Below are positions 1 through 6,089 of a stretch of DNA of 7,510 nucleotides, piece after piece. The notes beneath the pieces were generated by a model. The model did not search any database and had not been told where the DNA came from. It worked only from the letters and a program-made list of their open reading frames with translations. The DNA is from DATMFV01 sp964651005. Its GTDB lineage: Bacteria > Verrucomicrobiota > Verrucomicrobiia > Chthoniobacterales > Chthoniobacteraceae. How positions within the stretch are numbered: the first letter of the stretch is position 1; each line of letters opens with the position of its first letter. The stretch spans positions 1-7,510 of the forward strand of contig CAZYVL010000119.1 in the NCBI GenBank assembly GCA_964651005.1, read 5' to 3'. The translations under genes and the position numbers were made by a program.

Positions 1-222
1 GGCAGCTTCCGCGCATTGGCAACCCCGGAACACGCGTATTTCCCAAGTTTTGGCTGAAATCCCGTGGGACAGCACCGCAAACACGATGGCTATACACAGG
101 CTGATATTCGAAATTCTTAAACCTAAAATTGCGGATCCCGCCCTCCAACCGGCTTGAGATCAAGACTGGCACCCCATTTTTCGCTTTTATGGGACGGCTG
201 TGATTTCTTTACTGGAAATGCT
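1..222. other. Lower-GC edge region, no recognised gene
   Basis: This stretch lies downstream of the DUF2851 stop codon. It is about 50% G+C by hand count, against about 75% in the first 60 bases just inside the gene. Plus frame 2 is open from the window edge to a TGA at 155-157 (51 codons). A minus frame is open from about 172 to the window edge (57 codons, possible GTG at 172). Neither translation resembles a family I know, and both run off the window, so neither is called as a gene. It could be the end of a neighbouring gene, a decayed gene or a dispersed repeat. Confidence 0.4.
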
Positions 223-231
223 TTAGAAATC
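202..231 (-). repeat. Inverted repeat over the DUF2851 stop codon
   Basis: GATTTCT (202-208) and AGAAATC (225-231) are perfect 7-base complements around a 16-base loop, and the stop TAA (225-223, minus strand) lies inside the structure. An alternative smaller hairpin uses 203-207 and 215-219. No T-run follows on the minus strand, so it does not look like a standard intrinsic terminator. It could be a weak 3'-end structure or chance in an AT-richer patch. Confidence 0.25.
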
Positions 232-1716
232 GCCCCACGCCTCCACCCGCCCCGGCAGCGCGCACCGGCTGCAATCGAACGCGGCTTCCCGGCAGTGGTC
301 GTCGTAAAGCTGCAAGAGACCTTGCTGGAAGACCGCCCGGCTGAGGAGCCGCCGCTTCCACGCCATCCGCGCCTCGGCCTGCTCCGGGCCGAAGAGGCGC
401 GCGAATGCCGTCTCCAGTTTTCCGCTGGAAGCGGGGGCGGGGAGTTTCCGGTACTCCTTCCAGAGCGCGGGCCGGGCGACGATGACGGCGGGGAACAGGA
501 CGTTGGCGAGCATGTCGCCCACGCGGGCCGCCCCGACGAGTTTCATCGGGGTGGCGTGACGCCGGGAGGTGAGCGTGTAGTGCCGCTCCCAGTAGGCGTG
601 GCGCAGGCCGCCGAAGAACGCGCGGATCGCGGGCACCTCGCACCGCTCCGCGAGGCTCTCGATGACCGGCCAGTTGCGCACGATCTCCGCGAGCGCGGCG
701 ACGCGCCGCTGGGGATGATTGGCAGGCCGCGCGCCCCGCACCGCCCAGAGCGAGGCGGCTCCCGTGGGGAGCGTCAGCCGTTCGAACTCGGTGCGGCGCG
801 GCCACCAGAGATTCCAGAGTTCGCGCAGGTAGCTCCGGCTGTCGTCGGGCATGGAGCCGAACTCCGTGACGGAGAGAAACCCGCTCCCCGCAAAGAGCAG
901 CGGCTCGATCTCGCCCGGGCGTCCGCGCAGCAGCGCGAGCGGGAAACGCTGGGCAAGCAGGGTGAAAGGGAGCCGGTTCGCCCGGTAGCCGAGGGTCTCG
1001 GCAAGCGCCTGGTAAAGCGCCTCCCCCGCGCCAAAGCGCCGCGCCAGCGCCGCCAGGCGGGCGGCCTTGCGGCAGAGCCGGTACTGCGCGGCGGTCTCCA
1101 GCAGCTCTTCCACGGCCCCCGACCCGAGCGCGGCCAGCGGCGCACGGCAGGGGCGGCTCGCAGGAACAGCGGGCACAGCGAGACCGGCGGACGGGGACGG
1201 CTCCTCCCCGTGGTCAAACTCCAGGGCGGTAATATCGAGTGCGACCCGGGCGACTTTCCGGCCCGAGGCGGTCACGGCGTGCGGGGCCACCCTTCCCGGT
1301 GCGCCCCCGGCACCTCCCCCGGCGAAGAGATGCAGCCGCGTCGTCTCGTGCTCGGGGGAGCCGCAGCGCCGGTCCCACTCCAGGGGGTCGACGTGAATCT
1401 CGATCCCGCCCTCCTGCGGCGGCTCTCCCCGCAGCGAGAGGCGCGCGCCCGCGAACACCGGCCCCGCCTCGCGGTTCCAGGAGCCGAACTCCGCGATCAC
1501 GACCGGCTCGCCCTCCAGCGTCACGAACTCCCGGCCAAACTCTCCGGCGAACCAGCGCGCCTGCAACTCCGCGTCGGAAACCGGACGCGGGCCACGCAAC
1601 GGCGGGGAGCAGGCATCCTGGGAATCCCGGCGTTCCAGGTGTTCTCCTGGAACCTCGCGCACCCGGGCGCCCAGGCTTTTCTCCAGCCAGTCCGCGTAGC
1701 GGGTGGAAAGCTCCAT
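223..1716 (-). CDS. DUF2851 family protein
   Basis: A 497-residue protein that I assign to the uncharacterised DUF2851 family; its biochemical role is unknown. Family-like blocks in order are: SWNREAGPVFAGAR (79-92); GGIEIHVDPLEW (103-114) with downstream H123 and H129; LGYRANRLPF (242-251), like the family's 'lGy..N'; RPANHPQRR (330-338); RVGDMLANVLFPA (398-410); and a C-terminal cysteine group at C475, C482 and C485 (C-x6-C-x2-C). The ATG at 1716 is chosen because it lies 32 bases after the upstream stop and begins MELSTRYADWLEK; the 230 codons before it overlap the neighbouring gene and read as Arg/Gly/Ala-rich shadow sequence. No Shine-Dalgarno is visible. It is the last gene of the likely operon with the hydrolase and TIGR03790 genes. 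Residues 23-34 are encoded by a nine-base periodic repeat. No signal peptide or membrane segment is seen, so it is probably cytoplasmic. Family call good, function open. Confidence 0.85.
   Translation of the reverse strand: MELSTRYADWLEKSLGARVREVPGEHLERRDSQDACSPPLRGPRPVSDAELQARWFAGEFGREFVTLEGEPVVIAEFGSWNREAGPVFAGARLSLRGEPPQEGGIEIHVDPLEWDRRCGSPEHETTRLHLFAGGGAGGAPGRVAPHAVTASGRKVARVALDITALEFDHGEEPSPSAGLAVPAVPASRPCRAPLAALGSGAVEELLETAAQYRLCRKAARLAALARRFGAGEALYQALAETLGYRANRLPFTLLAQRFPLALLRGRPGEIEPLLFAGSGFLSVTEFGSMPDDSRSYLRELWNLWWPRRTEFERLTLPTGAASLWAVRGARPANHPQRRVAALAEIVRNWPVIESLAERCEVPAIRAFFGGLRHAYWERHYTLTSRRHATPMKLVGAARVGDMLANVLFPAVIVARPALWKEYRKLPAPASSGKLETAFARLFGPEQAEARMAWKRRLLSRAVFQQGLLQLYDDHCREAAFDCSRCALPGRVEAWGDF
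1615..1653. repeat. Nonamer repeat with perfect hairpin inside the DUF2851 gene
   Basis: On the plus strand, units ATCCTGGGA (1615-1623), ATCCCGGCG (1624-1632), TTCCAGGTG (1633-1641) and a decayed TTCTCCTGG (1642-1650) follow each other with period 9. Inside them GTTCCAGG (1632-1639) and CCTGGAAC (1646-1653) form a perfect 8-bp stem with a 6-base loop. On the minus strand the array encodes part of residues 22-34, including RRDSQD. It resembles the array at 3443-3487. Confidence 0.55.
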
Positions 1717-1748
1717 GCGTGTTTCGTGCAACGCCCCGGCCCCCCGGG

Positions 1749-3434
1749 TTACGGCAAGGCGGGGTTGGGAGCGGCTGCCGCCTTCTCCTCCGGGGCGGCG
1801 AGGCGGAGCATCAGGTTTTTGAGGAGCGGCGCGGCGCCGGTTCGCGGCGTTGCCTCCATCTGGTCGCGCAACAGCGCGAGAGCCGCTTTTTTCTTTCCGG
1901 TGTTCAGGAGGATCCCCGCCGCGTGGAGCGTGCAGCGCGCCTGGTCCTCCTCGTTGGAATACAGTTTGCGCGCTTCCAGCAGCGAGCCGACGGCGGCGGC
2001 GGGATCGCTCGCGGCGATCTGCAACGTCGCCAGCCCCTCCCAGATCGCCCCGCTCTTGAGCGCGACGGCCTTGGCCCGCAGCGCGGCCTCGCCCGCCGGG
2101 CGCTTGGCGAACCAGAGCCGCGCCCCGTCCCGGAAAGCGGCGAACTGCGCCGCGCTCCCCTTCCCTCCCGCCCGGGTGGCGGAAGCCGCTTGTTCCTGCC
2201 GCGCGCCGAAGGGACGGTAGAGCGGGTCGCCCACGAACGTGGTCATCCAGGAGAGCACCGGCTGGGCGGCGTAGGCCGCCTCCGCGAAGTTGAACCCGGC
2301 GAGCAGCCGCTTCTCGAAGAGGTCGAGCTTCGGGGTAAAGTGCAGGTACGGCTCGTAGACGTTCCCGAGCGTGGCCGCCGCGCCCCGTTCCAGGAGCGGC
2401 GCGCACCAGTTTTTGCCCGGGTCGCGCAGCGTGACCGCGCTAAAGGAGTGGATATGAACGGCGATCGCCCCGGGGACGAACCGGAACGCCGGGTCCGCAA
2501 ATGGCCCGGAGGCGTTTTCAGCATACCAGCCGAAATAGAGCGCCGCCTGGCGCATCGGGTAGCCCGCCGGGAAAAGCTCGGGCGTGTTTTCGTGAATCGT
2601 CGGGATGCCGTCCCGCAGCAGGTCGTCGGCGACGGTACGCAGCCATCCGTCGCCCTCGGCGAGCGCACCGGAAAGGAGATGGCGCGAATCGACGTAGGCG
2701 AACCCCCAGAGGCCCTTTTTCTCCGCGATCGCGGCGTCGTCGATCATCCGCTGGACGGTGCGCGGCGAGGCGGCGTCGAGACGGCAGACGAGCAGCAGTT
2801 CCGGCGGGAAGAGGACCGTCTCATTCGCGCGCGTGAGGCTGTTGGCAAACGGATTCTTGAGAGGGCCGCTGATCTGCCGCCCCGCGCGCCCGAGCAGCGC
2901 CAGTTCGGAATCGACGGAGGCCTCGTCGTGCCGGAGCGGCGGGGGGAACCGGCTGGGCTGGTCTCCCGGGTACGGCTGCGCTTCCGCGGCGATCCGCAGC
3001 GGCACGCCGCGAAGGAGCGCGACGAACCGGATCGAGCTTTCCGCCACGCAGAGGCTTCCCGGTCGGGTGGGGAGCGGCTCCATCCGCCACCAGCCGCGCT
3101 CCACGAACGTTTTTCTGAGCGGCGCGGCGATGGTTGCGTCGTACGCCGCGCGGGAGATCGTCTCCTGGCCCGGGCAGGAGAGGCCGACCAGGTGGTCGAA
3201 CGGAATCCCGCGCTTGGCGGCGTAGGCGGCGGCGAGGCTTTGCGAGGAGGGATCGTCCCGGTTAAAGACCACCACGGTCGCGGCGGCGTCGGGCGTTACC
3301 TTGGACGCCTTGGACGCATTGGGCTTGGAAGGGGAGGAGGAGGAGGCTCCTGCTTGCCCCCAGGGGAGGGGCAGGAAGAAAAGCGCCATCAGGACTTTTG
3401 CGGTCGGTTTTCGAAACATCGGGGGGCGGGGCAT
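1749..3434 (-). CDS. TIGR03790 family protein, predicted secreted, with helical C-terminal extension
   Basis: A 561-residue protein of the uncharacterised TIGR03790 family. Residues 1-30 look like a Sec signal peptide: basic RK/K, hydrophobic VLMALFFLPLPWG, then QAGA before serine, so the protein is probably exported. A Ser/Lys/Pro linker (31-47) follows. The family core runs from about 52 to 410: VVVFNRDDPSSQSLAAAYAAKRGIP, ISRAAYDATI (93-102), LLRGVPLRI (140-148), VHIHSFSA (326-333), GAAATLGNVYEPY (351-363), SWMTTFVGDPLYRPF (395-409). Residues about 430-545 are alanine-rich helices reminiscent of TPR repeats. The ATG at 3434 shares its A with the TGA of the upstream hydrolase (TGATG), implying translational coupling; M6 at 3419 is an alternative start. 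The stop is TAA at 1751-1749. The HxHS and GDPLYRP blocks might suggest a caspase/gingipain-like fold, but I see no cysteine at the expected place, so no activity is assigned. Family call strong, function unknown. Confidence 0.87.
   Translation of the reverse strand: MPRPPMFRKPTAKVLMALFFLPLPWGQAGASSSSPSKPNASKASKVTPDAAATVVVFNRDDPSSQSLAAAYAAKRGIPFDHLVGLSCPGQETISRAAYDATIAAPLRKTFVERGWWRMEPLPTRPGSLCVAESSIRFVALLRGVPLRIAAEAQPYPGDQPSRFPPPLRHDEASVDSELALLGRAGRQISGPLKNPFANSLTRANETVLFPPELLLVCRLDAASPRTVQRMIDDAAIAEKKGLWGFAYVDSRHLLSGALAEGDGWLRTVADDLLRDGIPTIHENTPELFPAGYPMRQAALYFGWYAENASGPFADPAFRFVPGAIAVHIHSFSAVTLRDPGKNWCAPLLERGAAATLGNVYEPYLHFTPKLDLFEKRLLAGFNFAEAAYAAQPVLSWMTTFVGDPLYRPFGARQEQAASATRAGGKGSAAQFAAFRDGARLWFAKRPAGEAALRAKAVALKSGAIWEGLATLQIAASDPAAAVGSLLEARKLYSNEEDQARCTLHAAGILLNTGKKKAALALLRDQMEATPRTGAAPLLKNLMLRLAAPEEKAAAAPNPALP
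3301..3318. repeat. Two-unit nonamer repeat after the signal peptide
   Basis: TTGGACGCC (3301-3309) and TTGGACGCA (3310-3318) are tandem nine-base units with one mismatch, followed by a partial third (TTGGGCTTGGA, 3319-3329). On the minus strand they encode the NASKASK linker between the signal peptide and the TIGR03790 core. The unit differs from the ATCCNGGGA family but shares its nine-base period. Confidence 0.5.
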
Positions 3435-4255
3435 CAGGCGGTGTCACGAGAATCTCGGGAGTCCGGGAAATCCGGGGAATCCACGGTGAGCCGTAGTCCA
3501 TCGTAGGCGATCTGGACCCTGGGGGGAAGCCCCGCTTCCGTCTCCGCGTGGCCGAGTTCATGGCAGAGGTGGGTGAGCCACGTCCGCCCGGGGCGGACCC
3601 GGCTCGCCAGTGCGAGCGCCTCCTCCAGATTCATGTGCGTCGGGTGCGGGCGGTGGCGCAAGGCGTCGATGATGAGCCACTCCACCCCCTCCATCTCGGC
3701 CTCGACGGCGGGGCTGACCCGTTTGCAGTCGCTCAGGTAGGCGGCGAGGGCGCGCCCTTTCCGCTTGAAGAGGTAGCCGAAGACATGCGCCCGGCCGTGC
3801 TCGGCGGGGAGCGGCGTCAGCGTAGTCTCCCCGATCTCGAACGGCCCGGAGATGACCCGTGGATCGGGCCGGACATAGCCGGAAACCGTCTCGGGAGCCT
3901 CGAAGGCGAACTGGAAAACCCGGGCCAGGTCCGCCATCGTCTCCGCGCCGGCGTAAACCGGCATGGGCCGCTCCAGACAGAAGGCGCGGAGATCGTCGAA
4001 GCCGAGGATATGGTCGGTGTGCGAGTGCGTGTAGACCACGGCGTCGAGCCGCTGCACCCTTTCCCGCAGGCATTGGGCGCGGAAGTCCGGCCCCGTGTCG
4101 ATCGCCCAGGCTGCCTCCGGCGTCTCGATGTAGAGGGAGGAGCGCGTGCGGGTGTCGCGGGGATCGGCGGAACGGCAAACGGCGCACTCGCAGCGGATCA
4201 TCGGCACCCCCTGCGAGGTTCCCGTGCCCAGGAAGGTGATTTGGAAATCGGCCAT
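3434..4255 (-). CDS. PhnP-like MBL-fold metallo-hydrolase
   Basis: A 273-residue metallo-beta-lactamase-fold hydrolase of the PhnP-like group, probably a cytoplasmic phosphodiesterase using two catalytic metal ions; the substrate cannot be told from sequence. It opens with FLGTGTSQGVP (8-18), typical of this group. C22, C24 and C27 (C-x-C-x2-C) match the structural zinc site known in E. coli PhnP, and H232 in LTHLCHELGH may complete it. Catalytic ligands are H77, H79, D81 and H82 (THSHTDH), H153 (AEHG), D176 (LSDC), and a C-terminal His at H207 or H229. The ATG at 4255 is chosen because MADFQITFLG is the natural N-terminus; the open frame upstream would cross the intergenic region and recN. 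No Shine-Dalgarno is seen, and a C6-T6 pyrimidine tract precedes the start. The tail DSPDFPDSRDSRDTA is encoded by a tandem nonamer repeat. It is the first gene of the three-gene operon, divergent from recN. No phosphonate genes are nearby, so the symbol phnP is withheld. Confidence 0.9.
   Translation of the reverse strand: MADFQITFLGTGTSQGVPMIRCECAVCRSADPRDTRTRSSLYIETPEAAWAIDTGPDFRAQCLRERVQRLDAVVYTHSHTDHILGFDDLRAFCLERPMPVYAGAETMADLARVFQFAFEAPETVSGYVRPDPRVISGPFEIGETTLTPLPAEHGRAHVFGYLFKRKGRALAAYLSDCKRVSPAVEAEMEGVEWLIIDALRHRPHPTHMNLEEALALASRVRPGRTWLTHLCHELGHAETEAGLPPRVQIAYDGLRLTVDSPDFPDSRDSRDTA
3443..3487. repeat. Five-unit nonamer tandem repeat forming the hydrolase C-terminal tail
   Basis: Plus-strand units are GTCACGAGA, ATCTCGGGA, GTCCGGGAA, ATCCGGGGA and ATCCACGGT, five imperfect nine-base copies end to end. 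Read on the minus strand in the hydrolase frame they give TVD-SPD-FPD-SRD-SRD, ending two codons before the stop. The repeat therefore extends the protein with an acidic Ser/Asp/Pro/Arg tail beyond the conserved fold. Confidence 0.7.
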
Positions 4256-4294
4256 GAAAGAAAAAAGGGGGGCGGTAATCCGCGCGATGCAGCG

Positions 4295-4322
4295 TTGAAA
4301 AAACGCGCTCACTCTACATACT
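4295..4322 (+). promoter_or_regulatory. Candidate sigma70-type promoter for recN
   Basis: TTGAAA (4295-4300, five of six to the -35 consensus) and CATACT (4317-4322, four of six to the -10 consensus) are separated by 16 bases. A start about 7 bases after the -10 box would fall at or next to the GTG at 4329. GCGTT/AACGC arms (4292-4296, 4302-4306) form a small hairpin over the -35 box. No LexA-type operator is recognised. Visual match only. Confidence 0.3.
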
Positions 4323-4328
4323 CCAGCC

Positions 4329-6035
4329 GTGCCCGCAACGCTCACTTCCCTGCGCATCCGCAACCTGGCGCTCGTTGACGAGCTGGAATGGCGGCTCGGC
4401 AGCGGGTTCCTCGCCGTGACGGGGGAAACCGGCTCGGGCAAGTCGATCATCCTCGGCGCGCTCAAGCTCCTGCTGGGCGAACGCGCCGACAAGACGCTCA
4501 TCCGCACCGGCGCGGACGCCTGCGTGGTGGAGGCGGTTTTCGAACTGCCCGACCACGCCGCGCTCAACCCGTGGCTGGAGGAGCAGGGGGTGGAGCCGTG
4601 CGAGGGGGGGCAGCTTCTGCTCAAGCGAAGTTTCGCGCACAGCGGCGCGAACCGCCAGTTCATCAACGCCAGCCCGACGACGCTCGCCGTGCTGCGGGAG
4701 CTGGGCGATTCGCTGATCGATCTCCACGGGCCACACGACCACCAGTCGCTGCTTTCCGTGGAGAAACAGCGCGATCTCCTCGATGCCTTCGCGGGTGCGA
4801 CCGCGCTCCGGCGGGAGTACGAAGCGCTTTACCGCGAGTTGAACGCGCTGGTTGCCGAGCACGAGGCGCTCTCCACGGGCGAGGCGGCGCTGGAGCGGGA
4901 GATGGACCTGCTGCGCCATCAGGCGGCGGAGATCGAAGCCGCCGCGCTGCGCTCCGGCGAGGAGGAGGAGCTGCTGGGCCGCTACCGCGTGGCGGGCAAC
5001 AGCCGCAGACTGGCGGAACTTTGCGCGCAGATCGCCACGCGTTTTTCCGAAGCGGAGGAGGCGGTGCTCCCCGCGCTGGGGGAACTCACCCGGCTTTTCC
5101 GCGAGCTGGAGAAGCTCGACCCCGCCGCCGCCGAGTTTGCCCGTCGCCACGGCGGCGCGGTCGCGGAGTTGGAGGATCTCGCACAGGGGGTGGGGCAATA
5201 CGCCACCGCGCTCGATCTCGACCCGGAGCAGCTCGCCGCGTTGGAGGAGCGCGTCACGCTGTTGGAAACCCTCAAGCGGAAATACGGCCCGGGGCTGGAG
5301 GAGGTGATCGCCTTTGGCGAGCGGGCCGCGCAGCGTCTGCGCAAGATCGCCTCGCGCGGGGAGGAACTCGAAGCCCTTGCGGCGCGGATCGAAGCCGCCC
5401 GCCGCGCGCTGCTGGAGAAAGGGAAGGCGCTCTCCGCCCGGCGCGCCACCGCCGCGCCGAAGCTGGCCGCCGATGTGCGCGGGCAGTTGCGCGACCTCGG
5501 TTTCCAGAAGAGCGAATTTGAAATCGCCCTCAACCGCCTCAATGGCCTTGAGGGCTCCGATTCCCCGGCCAACCCCGGCCCCGGCCCCGGCCCGCATGGG
5601 CTGGAAAGCGCGGAATTTCTCTTCGCGCCGAACCCGGGCGAACCGGCCAAGCCGCTCAAGGCGATTGCCTCCAGCGGGGAAATCTCCCGCATCATGCTCG
5701 CCCTCAAGTCGTCGCTCGCCGGGCAGGACCACGTTGCGCTGCTTGTCTTTGACGAGATCGACGCGAACGTCGGCGGCGAGATCGCCCACACCGTCGGGGC
5801 CAAGATGCGCTCGCTTGGCTCTCGGCACCAGGTGCTCTGCATCACGCATCTGCCGCAGGTCGCCGCCGCCGCCGCCGCGCAGTTCGTCGTCAGCAAGGAG
5901 TTCCGCGAGCAGCGGACGCTCTCGCGGCTCGCGGAGGTCGCGGGGGAGGAACGCGTGGCCGAGATCGCCCGGATGCTCGGTGGCCGGAGCGCCTCCGCCC
6001 TGGCCCACGCCCGGGAGCTTCTGGGAAAAAGCTGA
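4329..6035 (+). CDS. recN: DNA repair protein RecN
   Basis: A 568-residue SMC-like ATPase that acts in recombinational repair of DNA double-strand breaks; the length is usual for RecN. The N-terminal head has LRIRNLALV and Walker A GETGSGKS (32-39), then DLHGPHDHQSLL (131-142), where the family often has HGQH. Residues about 160-380 are long, charged, Leu/Glu/Ala-rich coiled coil. The C-terminal head has EFLFAPNPGEP (429-439), the ABC signature region ASSGEISRIMLALK (447-460), Walker B LLVFDEID (471-478) and ITHLPQVAA (505-513). An in-frame TGA at 4296-4298 and the lack of any ATG between it and Walker A make GTG at 4329 the only sensible start. No Shine-Dalgarno is seen, and a candidate promoter lies directly upstream. 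It is divergent from the hydrolase operon. A Pro/Gly-rich insert (about 410-424), encoded partly by CCCCGG repeats, enlarges a loop before the C-terminal head. All key ATPase motifs are present. Confidence 0.97.
   Translation: MPATLTSLRIRNLALVDELEWRLGSGFLAVTGETGSGKSIILGALKLLLGERADKTLIRTGADACVVEAVFELPDHAALNPWLEEQGVEPCEGGQLLLKRSFAHSGANRQFINASPTTLAVLRELGDSLIDLHGPHDHQSLLSVEKQRDLLDAFAGATALRREYEALYRELNALVAEHEALSTGEAALEREMDLLRHQAAEIEAAALRSGEEEELLGRYRVAGNSRRLAELCAQIATRFSEAEEAVLPALGELTRLFRELEKLDPAAAEFARRHGGAVAELEDLAQGVGQYATALDLDPEQLAALEERVTLLETLKRKYGPGLEEVIAFGERAAQRLRKIASRGEELEALAARIEAARRALLEKGKALSARRATAAPKLAADVRGQLRDLGFQKSEFEIALNRLNGLEGSDSPANPGPGPGPHGLESAEFLFAPNPGEPAKPLKAIASSGEISRIMLALKSSLAGQDHVALLVFDEIDANVGGEIAHTVGAKMRSLGSRHQVLCITHLPQVAAAAAAQFVVSKEFREQRTLSRLAEVAGEERVAEIARMLGGRSASALAHARELLGKS
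5559..5590 (+). repeat. recN: CCCCGG hexamer repeat in a RecN loop insert
   Basis: Three exact tandem CCCCGG units occupy 5573-5590, preceded by GATTCCCCGG at 5559-5568. They encode DSP and then PGPGPG, an in-frame low-complexity insert (about residues 411-422) ahead of the conserved EFLFAPNPGEP block. GATTCCCCGG is also found, as the reverse complement, in the hydrolase-tail repeat at 3472-3481. Confidence 0.6.
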
Positions 6036-6045
6036 TTTCTCCCCC

Positions 6046-6089
6046 ACCAGAAGCCAAACGCGAAACGCCGGAAGCCAAAAACCAGAAGC
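6046..6089. repeat. Short direct repeats in the recN-glycosyltransferase spacer
   Basis: CCAGAAGCCAAA (6047-6058) recurs as CCGGAAGCCAAA (6068-6079) with one mismatch, and ACCAGAAGC (6046-6054) recurs exactly at 6081-6089. These near-copies fill most of the 69 bases between the recN stop and the next start. No terminator-like hairpin or clear promoter is visible here, so whether the two genes share a transcript is undecided. Confidence 0.45.

Noticed and set aside
173..193. CCCAT/ATGGG inverted repeat after the DUF2851 gene as a terminator
   Set aside because: Only five base pairs around an 11-base loop and no T-run on the outgoing side; too weak to call.
154..2220. Long plus-strand open frame (688 codons) over the DUF2851 gene
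   Set aside because: TTG start, Arg/Pro-rich shadow sequence; the minus-strand reading shows conserved DUF2851 blocks.
1717..2406. N-terminal extension of the DUF2851 frame
   Set aside because: It would overlap the TIGR03790 gene by hundreds of bases and encodes low-complexity shadow sequence; family-like sequence only begins after the ATG at 1716.
1239..3506. Long plus-strand open frame (755 codons) over the TIGR03790 gene
   Set aside because: Antisense shadow of a well-supported gene; composition is dominated by Arg, Gly, Pro and Ala with no recognisable family.
4256..4666. N-terminal extension of the PhnP-like hydrolase frame
   Set aside because: It would run through the divergent promoter region and into recN; MADFQITFLGTGTSQG is the natural start of this family.
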